A stretch of 64,000 nt of DNA from JAXLRU01 sp046330935 (GCA_046330935.1 JAXLRU010000003.1:665858-729857), one strand, 5' to 3'. Counted from the stretch's first letter, positions 8,429 to 17,621 are shown. Made by a program: numbers and translations. Notes: generated by a model not told the origin, from the letters alone.

Positions 8429-9084
8429 GCGTCCTCGGCGCAGTCGTCGCAGACCAGCTCGCCTTCCCAGGCCTCGCGTCCTTCGTGGATGGCGAACGCG
8501 GCGATGACGAACCCGGCGGCCGGGTCCAGCCAGCCCTGCCCGGTGATGGCGAACAGGGCCAGGCCGAGCAGGGTGGAGATGCTGAGCAGGACGCAGATCC
8601 GCGTCTCCGCGGCGTCGGCGAGGATCAGCCGGTCCCCCAGCTGCTCACCGACGCGGCGCTTGGCCGCGGCCAGGACCGGCATGATGATCACGCTGAGCGT
8701 GAGCAGCACGATGCCGACGATGCTGTTGTCCGGGGTCGAGCCGTCGAGCAGGTCTCTGGCGCCCTCGATGATGACGTAGGCGGCGAGCACCCAGAAGGTG
8801 ACCGCGACGGCCTTGAGGGTGCGGCGCTCCTTGGCTTCGTCGGCGTCGCCGTTGCGCAGCCGGGCGGCCAGCCGGATGGCGACGAGCACGCTGGCGGCGA
8901 CCTCGATGCCGGAGTCGGCGCCGAACCCGACCAGGGAGACCAGCCCGGCCAGCAACCCGAAGGTGACGGCCAGCACGCCTTCGGCGATGTTGTAGACGAC
9001 GGTGAACTGGGCCAGGCGCAGACCGCGGCGGGTCAGCCGCTCGATCTCCTGCGGCGGCAGGTCACTGCGGGTCACCGCGCTCAT
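8425..9084 (-). CDS. cation-efflux (CDF-like) membrane protein
   Basis: 219 aa with about five or six hydrophobic helices. The helix FGADSGIEVAASVLV and the later LILADAAETRICVLLSISTLLGLAL match the paired metal-binding helices of the cation diffusion facilitator fold. It lacks the usual long cytosolic C-terminal domain and instead ends in CDDCAEDA, a possible metal site. The expected job is export of a divalent metal. The ATG overlaps the repressor stop (ATGA). Confidence 0.82.
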   Translation of the reverse strand: MSAVTRSDLPPQEIERLTRRGLRLAQFTVVYNIAEGVLAVTFGLLAGLVSLVGFGADSGIEVAASVLVAIRLAARLRNGDADEAKERRTLKAVAVTFWVLAAYVIIEGARDLLDGSTPDNSIVGIVLLTLSVIIMPVLAAAKRRVGEQLGDRLILADAAETRICVLLSISTLLGLALFAITGQGWLDPAAGFVIAAFAIHEGREAWEGELVCDDCAEDA

Positions 9085-9488
9085 CGGGCGTCTCCTGCCC
9101 GGACGGTGCTGCCGGTGCTGCCGGTGCCGTAGGTGGGGCACACCTGCACGGCATCACCGGTCGCTGCCAGCAGCCGCTCCGCAGCGGCGAACAGCATCGT
9201 CAGCTCCTCGGGCACGGTCAGCGAGTACAGCGACGCCCGCCCGAGGGCGCGGGACTGCACCAGGCCGCATTCCCGCAGGCAGGACAGGTGCTTGGACACC
9301 GTTGACTGCGCCACACCCAGGTGCGTGACCAGGTCCACGACCTTGTGCTCTCCCAACGCCAAGTGCCGAAGGACCGCCAGCCGGGTCGGGTCGGACAGGC
9401 TGTGGAACAACGCCGCAGCCGCGGGCACACCCGCCCGGTCCAAGGAACCCGAACACAACTCTTCACCACGTGTCGATAACATCACCAT
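9081..9488 (-). CDS. ArsR/SmtB repressor resembling CmtR (Cd/Pb sensor)
   Basis: 135 aa winged-helix protein. SDPTRLAVLRHL and QSTVSKHLSCLRECGLV mark the DNA-binding core. The recognition-helix region carries Cys70 and Cys74, with a third Cys117 near the C-terminus; M. tuberculosis CmtR uses Cys57, Cys61 and Cys102 in matching places to bind Cd or Pb. It is the first gene of the operon and probably represses both this operon and divergent uppP. The ATG at 9488 lies inside the operator palindrome, so its mRNA may be leaderless. Confidence 0.88.
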   Translation of the reverse strand: MVMLSTRGEELCSGSLDRAGVPAAAALFHSLSDPTRLAVLRHLALGEHKVVDLVTHLGVAQSTVSKHLSCLRECGLVQSRALGRASLYSLTVPEELTMLFAAAERLLAATGDAVQVCPTYGTGSTGSTVRAGDAR

Positions 9489-9502
9489 ATGGCGATGATA
9501 TG
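9481..9502. promoter_or_regulatory. candidate operator of the CmtR-like repressor
   Basis: Two overlapping dyads lie between the divergent repressor and uppP: ATCACCATATGGCGAT (14 of 16 symmetric, centred on CCATATGG) and CATAT-N7-ATATG (9486-9502). Position and ArsR-like AT pairs support an operator; binding is inferred. Confidence 0.55.
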
Positions 9503-10396
9503 TGGGTGGGGGTCCTTGCACGCAACCCCGGGCGGGACGTGGTGGGCTGCGCCTCCGGCGTGGGGTTCGTGGGCGTGAGCTGGGTGCACGCGTTGGTCCT
9601 GGGGCTGGTCCAAGGTCTGACGGAGTTCCTGCCGATCTCCTCCAGCGCGCACCTGCGGGTCACCGCGGCGCTGCTGGGATGGAGCGACCCGGGCGCGGCG
9701 TTCACGGCGGTCACCCAGCTAGGGACCGAGAGCGCGGTGCTGCTGTACTTCCGGCGCGACCTGGGGCGGATCGCCGCTGCGTGGCTGCGGTCGCTGCCGA
9801 CGCCGGCGCGGCGTGCCGACCCGGCCGCCCGGATGGGCTGGTACGTCATCGCCGGTACCGTGCCGATCGCCGTGCTGGGGGTGCTGTTCCAGGACGCGAT
9901 CGAAACCCAGGCCCGCGACCTGCGTCTGATCGCGGTCAGTCTGATCGTGTTCGGGCTGGTCCTCGGTGCCGCGGATCGGGTGACGGCCAACCAGCGGCTG
10001 CTGGAGCAGCTGAGCACTCCCCACGCGCTGACCTTCGGTGCTGCGCAAGCACTGTCCCTGGTGCCCGGGGTGTCGCGGTCCGGGGGGACCATCAGCGCCG
10101 GGCTGCTGCTCGGCTACACGCGGGAGGCGGCGGCGCGCTACTCCTTCCTGCTGGCCGTGCCAGCGGTGCTGGCCTCCGGGCTGCTGGAGCTGACCAAGAT
10201 CGGCCACGGGTCAGGCACGGCGTGGGCGCCGACGCTGGCCGCGACCCTGGTCGCGTTCGTCGCCGGCTACGCCACGATCAGCTGGTTGATGCGCTACCTC
10301 ACCACCCACCGGTTCACCGGCTTCGTCGCCTACCGCATCAGCCTGGGAACCCTCCTGCTCGTCCTGCTCGCAGCCGGCACCCTGCCACCACGCTGA
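9500..10396 (+). CDS. uppP: undecaprenyl-diphosphate phosphatase (PbrB-type)
   Basis: About 298 aa, polytopic. Signatures VQGLTEFLPISSSAHL and PGVSRSGGTISAGLLLG hold the catalytic residues of the UppP/BacA family. The chromosomal enzyme recycles the lipid carrier; on lead-resistance elements the paired copy is thought to supply phosphate that precipitates Pb outside the membrane. Start is uncertain: ATG 9500 lies in the operator, while GTG 9575 would give the family's normal N-terminus. Confidence 0.9.
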   Translation: MWVGVLARNPGRDVVGCASGVGFVGVSWVHALVLGLVQGLTEFLPISSSAHLRVTAALLGWSDPGAAFTAVTQLGTESAVLLYFRRDLGRIAAAWLRSLPTPARRADPAARMGWYVIAGTVPIAVLGVLFQDAIETQARDLRLIAVSLIVFGLVLGAADRVTANQRLLEQLSTPHALTFGAAQALSLVPGVSRSGGTISAGLLLGYTREAAARYSFLLAVPAVLASGLLELTKIGHGSGTAWAPTLAATLVAFVAGYATISWLMRYLTTHRFTGFVAYRISLGTLLLVLLAAGTLPPR

Positions 10397-10485
10397 CCCC
10401 CACCCCAGCCCCGCCCCAGCCGCGGCCGCGCGAGGGCCGAGCCTGCGCCTGCGGCCGGCGCGGCCACGGTGTCAGCCGGAAGACT

Positions 10486-13400
10486 TCAGTCCACGCCGAC
10501 GTCGGGCTCGGCCGGGTCACGCAGCGGCCGCAGCCCGTCCCCGGCGGGCGGGGTGAACGCGTAGCGGCCGTGGACGTTGAGGTGGGTGTCTCCGAGTGGG
10601 GACAGGCGGGCGGCGTCGGCGTCGCGCACCGGGTAGCCCTGCGCGCGGAGCTGGGCCAGGGCGGCGTCGGTGTAGCGGGTGTTCCACAGCACCACCGCGT
10701 TGAGCACCAGGCCCAGCGCGCCTAGGGAGTCCTCCTGGCCCTCGCGGTAGCGCTGGCGCAGCTCGCCGCGCTGGCCGTGGAACAGCTTGCGGGCCAGCCG
10801 GTGGCGCGACTCCTGCACGGTGAGCTGGGTGTGCACGGTGCGCCGGTAGGTCTCGTCGTCGGGGTCGCACATCGCGAGCAGGTGCAGGGTCTTCGCTGCC
10901 CGGCCGTACTCGGCGAACGCCGCCCCCAGCGGGGTGGGGTGCCCGTCGCGGCCGAGCATCCGCACCAGGTCGTAGCCGGTGACGGTGCCGGTGTGCAGGG
11001 AGCCGGCCACCCGCAGCATGTCCGCCCACTGCCCGGCCATCCGCGTCCAGGACAGCTGGTGCACGGCCACGGCGTTCAGCGGGCCGTAGTCGGTGTGCGC
11101 GGCGCCGGGAGGGGTGAGCCGCCACAGCCGCTGGTCCGGAAGGTCGGCGATGCGCGGGCTGAACTGGTAGCCGAGCAGCCGGAACAGCCCGAACACCAGT
11201 TCGGAGTAGGAGGCGGTGTCGGTCGCGACCAGCTCCGGTGCCGGGCCGCCGTCGCGCCCGAGGACGACGTCCAGCACGTGCAGGGAGTCACGCATCGTGC
11301 CGGTCACCACGACGGCGCCGATACCGGCGACCTGGTCGTTGACCGCATTCAGCCAGGTCACCCCGCGGCCCTGCCCGAAGTAGCGCGGGTTCGGCCCGGC
11401 GTCCAGGGTTCGCACCGGGACGACGAACCGCAGCCCGTCGACCGAGGCGACCAGCCCGCCGCCCCACAGATGCGCGACCTCGATGCCGGCCTGCGCCTCG
11501 ATCAGGCGGGCGTTCGCAGCGGTCAGGGTGTCGGTGCGCAGGTAGTTCTGCCCGACGTGGGAGAGCCGGTCCCTGGTGAGTGCGGGGTGGCCGGGCTTGG
11601 TCACCGGGGCCAGGCCGAGGTTGCAGCCCTCCGCCACCAGCACGGCGGCCATCGACGTCGCGAGGTCGTCCATGCGGGTGCCGGACGCACCGTCGGTCAT
11701 GGCGACGTGGGTGAACTCCTCGAGGTAGCCGGTCCAGGCGTCGACCTCCAGCAGCACCTCGGGCAGGTCGACCCGGGGCAGCATCGCCGCGACCAGCTCG
11801 CGCAGCGCCACCAGGCTCGCCGGTTCGTCGAGGGCTTCCAGCCGGGCCAGGTGCAGCCGCACCCGACCGTCCACCCCGGGTTCCAGCCGCACGGCCGCGT
11901 CCTTGGCCCGCTCGCGGGGCGGCCCGAGGCGGGCGGCCAGGTCCAGGTAGGCGGCGTCGAGCCGACCGGCCAGGTCGGCCAGATGCGTCGGCGCCGGGTC
12001 GGTCAGCCGCAGCGCGGTCAGCACCTGCGGCTTCGCCTGTTCCCACGCTGGGCCGTCGAGCAGCCGGGCCCGCGGGTCGCCCCACCGCTTGGACTCCTCG
12101 GCGTAGACGTCGCGGCGGCGCAGCGCCCGGTACAGCCCGTCCAGCACACACAACGCGTACGCCCGGTGATCGACCACGTCCGCGTCCAGATCAGGGTTGG
12201 CCAGCACCAGCCGCCGCCACGAACCGGTGAGCAGCGTCTCGTCGACCTCGCCGCGGCGGACCCGCTTGCGGCCGACCAGCTCCGGCAGGCCGCGCACCGC
12301 CTCCAGCACCGGCCGGCCAGCGTCGCTGGCACCCAGCGGCAGCACCTCGGCCAGCATCGGCAGGAAACCACGCACGCTGCTGTAGCGGTTGACCAGCTCC
12401 GCGCTGGTGCCGGCGTCGGCGTCGTCATCGTCGGGCGCCAGCTGCTCCACGGTCGCGACCGCGGCGGCCAACCGGTCCCGAGGCACGGCCTCCTCCATGC
12501 GGGCCCACGCCGCCGCCGCGTCGACCGGCGCCCCGTCACCGGCCTCGATCAGCTCCAGCAGCACCCGGGCCGCGGCCGCCAGCGTCGTCGAGGCCTTCGC
12601 CAGCGCCGGCAAGGTGCGCAATCGGTCCTTGACCGCTGCCCGCTGCGCCGGAGCGACCAGCTTCGTGGCCATCAGCACCGCGAACACGTCCAGGGCGTCA
12701 TCGACTGCGGCGACCCGCAGCGCCCGGACCGTGGCCAGCAGCGTCGCGGTGCGCCGCTCCGCAGGCAGCCGCCGCAGCATCGCCGCCTTCGCGGTCAACC
12801 CATAGCGGGCCAACGCCTCCACCCGGCCCGGCGGCACATCAGCGACCTCGACCGACCCTGCGCCGATCCCCACCACCTCCGCCGCCCGATCCAGCGCACG
12901 GACCATCTCCCGCCCCGACGCCCGAGTCGGGGCGCGGCGAAGCCGCTCCAGCTCCGAGGCACGAGCACCCTCCGGCACGGTGAGCAAGCGGTCCAGGCTG
13001 TGCTGCAGCTTGGAATCGACACGGCCGGCCAGCCCCGTGGAGCCGGTCGGCGACCTCAGCCCGGACCTCGGCCACAGTCCGGGCCAGCACGCTCACCCCC
13101 GGCAGCAGCACCCGCTCGGCCCGCAGCCACGTCACCGCCTGGTCGAACAGCTCAGTCGGTCGCTCCGCACGGGTCCACGCCCGAGCCTGCAAGAAGCCGC
13201 GCAACCTCGGTGCGCCGGCCGCGAAGTCAGCGAACCCGAACGCCTCGCGGATCTCCCACGAGTGCTCCAACGGCGTCTTGTCCCGCTCCGGGTAGCGCTT
13301 CATCACCGACACGTCGTCGATCCCGAGCTGGCGGCCCAGGTACTCCACCACCGGCCAAGGCACCTCCAGCGGGTCGGCCAGGAACGTGCCCAGGAACCGC

Positions 13401-13576
13401 ACCGTGCCCAACTGGACCGCGAACCCCAGCCGGTTGTGATCACCCCGCCGGCGGCTCACCAGCTCCCGATCCGCGTCATCGAGGAAGAAGAACCGCTCCA
13501 GCTCCGCCTGCGACGGCGGCCCGTTGAACCGGCCGTACGCCGCCGCCTGCTCATCGCTGAGGAACTCCACCGGCAT
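10486..13576 (-). pseudogene. tnpA: Tn3-family transposase, one-base frameshift
   Basis: The N-terminal part begins MPVEFLSDEQAAAYGRF at 13576. It leaves frame at a CCCC run (13033-13036, G4 on the coding strand); removing one G joins DRLHG to LAGRVDSKLQHSLDRLL and keeps one frame to 10486. The repaired protein is ~1029 aa, normal for TnpA. The C-terminal part has TDTASYSELVFGLFRLLGY and GLVLNAVVLWNTRYTDAAL, the region of the DDE active site. Causes could be a real mutation, slippage-dependent expression or an assembly error. Confidence 0.88.
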
Positions 13577-13607
13577 GACGGCCAACCTAGGGCGACCCGA
13601 TCCGGCC

Positions 13608-13645
13608 CTTAGCGCCGGATCCTGTACCGCTGCACCTCAGACCCC
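13608..13645 (-). repeat. right 38-bp terminal inverted repeat of the Tn3 element
   Basis: Reverse complement of the left end with one mismatch; the outer edge is GACCCC at 13640-13645. The inner part supplies the new stop codon of the interrupted MerR-family gene. Confidence 0.95.
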
Positions 13646-14382
13646 AGGTAGGTCTCGTGCACCGGACCGGCGACGGCGAGGGCGTGCCCGACGACCCACG
13701 CCCCCAACTGCCCGTAGGTCACGTCGATGTCGTCGTGCTCGCCCACGTGGACGGTGACGGCCAGCTCCACCGCGGGCAGCGTGAGGGGCACGACCCGCCC
13801 GCGCGGCCGAGGAGGCGTCGCCGTGGGCAGGAAGACCACCGCCCGGCCACGTCCGTGCTCGAAGAGCGCGTTGTCGTACAGGCCCCCGGGAGGGCCGGAC
13901 GGCTCGCCCACCACGGCGTCGAGTTCGGCCATCGCGCCCGCGTACCAGCCGAGGACGTCGTCGTGGGACACGTCGTCCTCGACGGCGGCCACCGTGCGGG
14001 CGGGCATGCGGCGGACCCGGACGTCGCGGGTCGGGTCCGCCGGGTCCGCCGGGTCCGCCGGGGCGAGGAGGCGACGCAGCGACGTCACGGCGGAACGGGT
14101 GCGCTCCAGCTGGTCCTCGAGCCGGCGCAGGTGCCCGGCCACCAGCGCGGCGCGCTCGGCCGGGTCGGCGGCGAGGAGGATCGCCCGGACGTCGGGCAGC
14201 GGGACGTCCAGCTCGCGCAGGCGGTGGATGACCTGCGCGGTGGGGATCTGCCCGGGGTCGTAGGAGCGGTACCCCGTGGCCGGGTCCACGTGCGCGGGTT
14301 CGAGGGGGCCGCCCTCGTGGTAGCGCCGCAGCGTGCGGACGCTGAGGTGGGTCAGCTGCGAGAACTCGCCGATCGTGAGCAC
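13609..14382 (-). CDS. MerR-family regulator with tail replaced by transposon end
   Basis: 257 aa from GTG. The N-terminal HTH is VLTIGEFSQLTHLSVRTLRRYHEGG, followed by a coiled-coil linker and a GyrI-like effector-binding domain (from about residue 125). The last 11 residues (GSEVQRYRIRR) are encoded by the Tn3 end and replace 26 native residues still present at 6285-6371. Loss of the final strand may impair ligand binding. It is divergent from the SnoaL-like gene. The intergenic region holds TTGACTC (14424-14430) and short GGGAG/CTCCC dyads, so self- or neighbour-regulation is plausible. Confidence 0.85.
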   Translation of the reverse strand: MLTIGEFSQLTHLSVRTLRRYHEGGPLEPAHVDPATGYRSYDPGQIPTAQVIHRLRELDVPLPDVRAILLAADPAERAALVAGHLRRLEDQLERTRSAVTSLRRLLAPADPADPADPTRDVRVRRMPARTVAAVEDDVSHDDVLGWYAGAMAELDAVVGEPSGPPGGLYDNALFEHGRGRAVVFLPTATPPRPRGRVVPLTLPAVELAVTVHVGEHDDIDVTYGQLGAWVVGHALAVAGPVHETYLGSEVQRYRIRR

Positions 14383-14457
14383 GCGACCAGGGTGCACCCT
14401 CCCCCCGGGGGAGACTCCAGCCGTTGACTCCACCGCCGGGGGAGGGGGCAGCGTGAG

Positions 14458-14799
14458 GTGCATGACCTCACCGATCGAACTGCCCCCGTCGTCTCCGCCT
14501 ATCTCGAGGCCCATGCGGCCCGCGACGTCGACGCCGCGCTGGGGGCCTTCACGCCGACAGCGGTCGTCACCGACGACGGACGCACGTACCGGGGCACGCA
14601 GGAGGTCCGCGCCTTCCTGAGCCGGGCCGGCGCCGAGTTCACCTACACCACGACCCTGGTCTCCGCCGAGCGCACGGACGCCTCCGGCTGGGTCGCCGTC
14701 CAGCGGCTGGAGGGGGACTTCCCCGGTGGCGAGGCGGTGCTGCGCTACCGGTTCACGCTCGACGGCGACCGGATCGCCGTCCTGGTCGTCGCCCCCTGA
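14458..14799 (+). CDS. SnoaL/NTF2-like small protein
   Basis: 113 aa from GTG, cytosolic. The helix AYLEAHAARDVDAALGAFTPTAVVTDDGRTYRGTQEV and the strands after it follow the NTF2-like cone fold (SnoaL_2 type). No catalytic residues can be assigned. It is divergent from the interrupted MerR-family regulator, its likely controller. Confidence 0.75.
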   Translation: MHDLTDRTAPVVSAYLEAHAARDVDAALGAFTPTAVVTDDGRTYRGTQEVRAFLSRAGAEFTYTTTLVSAERTDASGWVAVQRLEGDFPGGEAVLRYRFTLDGDRIAVLVVAP

Positions 14800-14816
14800 G
14801 CGGCCCCCGCCCGCCC

Positions 14817-15884
14817 TCAGGCCGCGCCGACCTCCGCGAGGGTGGGGTAGTCGGTGTAGCCGTGGGCGTCGCCGCCGTAGAAGGTGGCTTTGTCGGGCTC
14901 GTTCAGCGGCGCCCCGGCCCGCACGCGGGCGGGCAGGTCGGGGTTGGCCAGCGCGAGGGTGCCCACGGTGACGACGTCGGCGAGGCCGGAGTCGAGGTCG
15001 GCCAGGCGGGCGTCGAGGTCGGCGCCGGGGCGGTTGAGGATCACCGCGGTCGGCCAGCTCTCGCGCAGCCCCTGCACCAGCGTGTCGTCGCCGCCGTGCA
15101 CGAGGTGCAGGTAGGCGATCCGCAGCGGGGCGAGGGCCTCGACGAGCGCCGGGTACAGCTGCGCGGTGTCGTCTTCGCGGATGTCGTTGTAGGGGTTGCC
15201 GGGGGAGATCCGCAGGCCGGTGCGGTCGGCGCCGATCTCCTCCGCGACCGCGGTCACGACCTCGACGGTGAACCGGATCCGGTTCTCGATCGAGCCGCCG
15301 TAGCGGTCGTCGCGCCGGTTGGCGTTGCTGGAGAGGAACTGGTGCGGCAGGTAGCCGTTCGCGCCGTGGATCTCGACGGCGTCGAACCCGGCGGCGATCG
15401 CCGAGGCTGCGGAGTGGCGGAACTCGGCGACGACGTCGGCGACCTCCTCGGTGCCCAGCGCGCGGGGCTCGGGCATGGGCTGCGGGCCCGACGCCGTCAC
15501 CATCTCACCCTCGGGCGCCACGGCCGACGGCGCGACCGGCGTCCGGTGATGGGGGGTGTTGTCGGGGTGGGCGATGCGGCCCACGTGCATCAGCTGCGCC
15601 ACGATCCGCCCGCCCTCGGCGTGCACGGCGTCGGTCACCGCGCGCCAGCCGGCGACGTGCTCGGGGGTGTACAGGCCGGGGGTGAGCAGGTAGCCCTGGC
15701 CGTCGTCGGAGGGCTGGGTGCCCTCCGTGACGATCAGCGCGTGGGAGGCGCGCTGCCGGTAGTACTCGACGTTGAGGTCGGTGGGGACGCCGTCCGGTCG
15801 CGACCGGTCGCGGGTCATCGGTGCCATGGCGAGGCGGTGCGGGAGGGTGAGTGCGCCGACGGTGGTGGGGGTCCAGACGGTCAT
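14817..15884 (-). CDS. old yellow enzyme / alkene reductase
   Basis: 355 aa, standard length for NemA/OYE proteins. An FMN-binding TIM barrel shows LTLPHRLAMAPMTR at the N-terminus, QLMHVGR, EIHGANGYLPHQFLSSNANRRDD..GGS (FMN and substrate loop) and a final FYGG..GYTDYP. It reduces activated C=C bonds with NAD(P)H. Downstream of the quinone-type oxidoreductase on the same strand (~90 bp gap), so probably in the same stress regulon as the MarR gene at 17012. Confidence 0.93.
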   Translation of the reverse strand: MTVWTPTTVGALTLPHRLAMAPMTRDRSRPDGVPTDLNVEYYRQRASHALIVTEGTQPSDDGQGYLLTPGLYTPEHVAGWRAVTDAVHAEGGRIVAQLMHVGRIAHPDNTPHHRTPVAPSAVAPEGEMVTASGPQPMPEPRALGTEEVADVVAEFRHSAASAIAAGFDAVEIHGANGYLPHQFLSSNANRRDDRYGGSIENRIRFTVEVVTAVAEEIGADRTGLRISPGNPYNDIREDDTAQLYPALVEALAPLRIAYLHLVHGGDDTLVQGLRESWPTAVILNRPGADLDARLADLDSGLADVVTVGTLALANPDLPARVRAGAPLNEPDKATFYGGDAHGYTDYPTLAEVGAA

Positions 15885-15975
15885 GGGATCTCGTTCCGTG
15901 AGGCGGGGCTCGGAAGCGTTCCGTACCCGCAGGGGTGTGTCCGTGAACGGGGGAAAGGTGAAAGATGAACGGATC

Positions 15976-16917
15976 TCACGCCGTGGGGATGACGACGACC
16001 CGGCCTCGCAGGGCCCCGGCGCCGGCTCGGGCGTGGACGTCCGCGACGTCGGCGAGGCCGACCCGCTCGGCGACCTCCACCCGCAGCGCGCCGCCGTCGA
16101 CGAGGCGCACCAGGTGGGCGAGCTGGTCGGCGTCGCTGCGCACGAACAGGTCGACGCCGCGCACCCCGCGCGCAGGGTCCGACGGGGCGGGGACCCGCAC
16201 GGTGGTCGTGACGACGACGCCGCCGTCCCGCACGCGCGCGGCCAGCGCGGCCAGGGTGTCGGCGTCCACGTTGGCGAGGTTGACCAGGAGGTCGACCGGC
16301 TCGTCGAGCTGCGCGGCCACCGGCGCGGCGGTGTGGTCGAGCACCTCGTCGGCGCCGAGCTCGGCGACCCGGGCGGCATCGCGCGGGGAGGCCGTGGCGA
16401 TCACGTGAGCACCGGCGCCCCTGGCGAGCTGGACGGCGTAGCCGCCCACGGAGCCCCCGGCGCCGTTGATCAGGACGCGCTGCCCGGCGGTCAGCCCGCC
16501 GTGGTCGAACAGCGCCTGCCACGCCGTCAGGCCCACCAGGGGCAGCGCGGCGGCGTCCGCGAGCGGGACGGTGGTGGGCGCGGTGGTCAGCACCGCCGCC
16601 GGGGCGAGGGCGTAGTCGGACGACGCCCCGTCACCGTCGAGGGGCAGGAAGCCGACCACGGCGTCCCCGACGGCGAGGTCGTTGACCCCCTCGCCCAGGG
16701 CGTCGACGGTGCCGGAGACCTCGACCCCGGGGGTGTGCGGCAGGGCGACGGGGATGGCCTGGGTCATGAAGCCGGCACGGATGGCGCCCTCGACCGGGTT
16801 GTAGGTGGTACCAGCGACGCGCAGCCGCACCTGGTCGGGGCCGGGGGTCGGGATCGCGACGTCCTCGACGGCCAGGACGTCGGCGTCGCCGTAGGTGTGG
16901 AAGCGGACAGCCTGCAT
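15976..16917 (-). CDS. NADP-dependent zinc-less alcohol dehydrogenase/quinone oxidoreductase
   Basis: 313 aa medium-chain dehydrogenase. GroES-like N-terminal half (TYNPVEGAIRAG, HTPGVEVSGTV), then a Rossmann half with VLINGAGGSVGGYAVQLARGAGA. The structural and catalytic Cys residues of zinc ADHs are absent. It is divergent from a MarR regulator across an intergenic region with two operator-like palindromes. Confidence 0.92.
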   Translation of the reverse strand: MQAVRFHTYGDADVLAVEDVAIPTPGPDQVRLRVAGTTYNPVEGAIRAGFMTQAIPVALPHTPGVEVSGTVDALGEGVNDLAVGDAVVGFLPLDGDGASSDYALAPAAVLTTAPTTVPLADAAALPLVGLTAWQALFDHGGLTAGQRVLINGAGGSVGGYAVQLARGAGAHVIATASPRDAARVAELGADEVLDHTAAPVAAQLDEPVDLLVNLANVDADTLAALAARVRDGGVVVTTTVRVPAPSDPARGVRGVDLFVRSDADQLAHLVRLVDGGALRVEVAERVGLADVADVHARAGAGALRGRVVVIPTA

Positions 16918-16944
16918 GGTGGGCTCCTCGATCGGGCTCGGGTA

Positions 16945-16998
16945 TGCTTCGAAATCGAAGCAACACGAGGACCGTAGCAGTGCTTCAGATTCGAAGCA
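16945..16998. promoter_or_regulatory. paired MarR operator palindromes
   Basis: TGCTTCGAAATCGAAGCA (16945-16962) and TGCTTCAGATTCGAAGCA (16981-16998) are 36 bp apart start to start, between the divergent oxidoreductase and MarR genes. The common arms are TGCTTC/GAAGCA. Two sites on a shared control region fit repression of both directions. Confidence 0.8.
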
Positions 16999-17011
16999 AC
17001 AGGGAGATGTG

Positions 17012-17521
17012 ATGCAACGACCCGGTGAGCCGGTGGATCCCACCCAGCTGGCGGCCTACTTCGCCCTGATCGAGGTGACGAGCCTGCTGCGGCACGCCAT
17101 CGAGCAGCAGCTGGCTGAGGCGGGCGAGCTCACGTTCGTGCAGTTCCAGGCCCTGCGACGCCTCGACGCACACGCGTCGGACGGGTCGCAGCGGATGACC
17201 GATCTCGCCGACTCCGTCGTCCTCAGCCGCAGCGGCATGACGTACCAGGTGGGGCTGCTGGAGAAGCGCGGCCTCGTCACCCGGGGCGCGACCCCCGGCG
17301 ACGACCGCGGCGTCAGCGTCACCATCACCGACGCCGGACGCGAGCTGATCGCCGCCGTCATGCCCGGGCACGTCGACGTCGTCAGCCGGATGCTGTTCGA
17401 TCCGCTCTCGCGTTCCGACGCCGCCGTGCTCGCCGGGCTGCTCGAGCCCGTCCGCGACCACATGCGGGCCGCGCCCCCGCGCTCTGCTGCACCACGACGT
17501 CGTAGAGCCGAGAGGAGCTGA
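17012..17521 (+). CDS. MarR-family repressor
   Basis: 169 aa from ATG with GGGAG upstream. Winged helix RMTDLADSVVLSRSGMTYQVGLLEKRGLVTR plus the wing GDDRGVSVTITDAG. A basic tail RRRRAER closes the protein. Adjacent palindromes and the divergent reductases suggest it senses an electrophile or phenolic ligand. Confidence 0.9.
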   Translation: MQRPGEPVDPTQLAAYFALIEVTSLLRHAIEQQLAEAGELTFVQFQALRRLDAHASDGSQRMTDLADSVVLSRSGMTYQVGLLEKRGLVTRGATPGDDRGVSVTITDAGRELIAAVMPGHVDVVSRMLFDPLSRSDAAVLAGLLEPVRDHMRAAPPRSAAPRRRRAERS

Positions 17522-17621
17522 AGGCGCGACGAAGGCAGTCCGTGGGCGCCGGGGTCCGGATCCCTTCGGCTCGAGGGTCGAGGCACGTTGTCCCGGTGCC
17601 GGGGCGCGTCAAGTTAGGCAG

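Larger units (their letters stand above)
6372..13645. mobile_element. complete Tn3-family transposon with heavy-metal cassette
   Basis: 7274 bp. Both ends are 38 bp, begin GGGGTC and end CGCTAAG, the Tn3-family signature, and differ at a single position. Five-bp direct repeats AGGTA lie at 6367-6371 and 13646-13650. Contents in order: resolution-site region, tnpR (+), then on the minus strand signal peptidase II, methyltransferase, cation-efflux protein and ArsR/CmtR-like repressor, then uppP (+) and tnpA (-). A UppP plus signal peptidase II pair beside a Cd/Pb-type sensor recalls the pbr lead-resistance determinant. The insertion interrupts a MerR-family gene. Confidence 0.95.

Noticed and set aside
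10777..13527. 916-codon plus-strand frame opposite tnpA
   Set aside because: Mirror frame of a GC-rich gene, rich in Gln/Arg/Pro/Gly, without domains; tnpA explains the region.
6372..13645. Integrative or conjugative element
   Set aside because: The 38-bp ends, 5-bp duplication, TnpA and TnpR define a Tn3 transposon; no relaxase or integrase gene is present.
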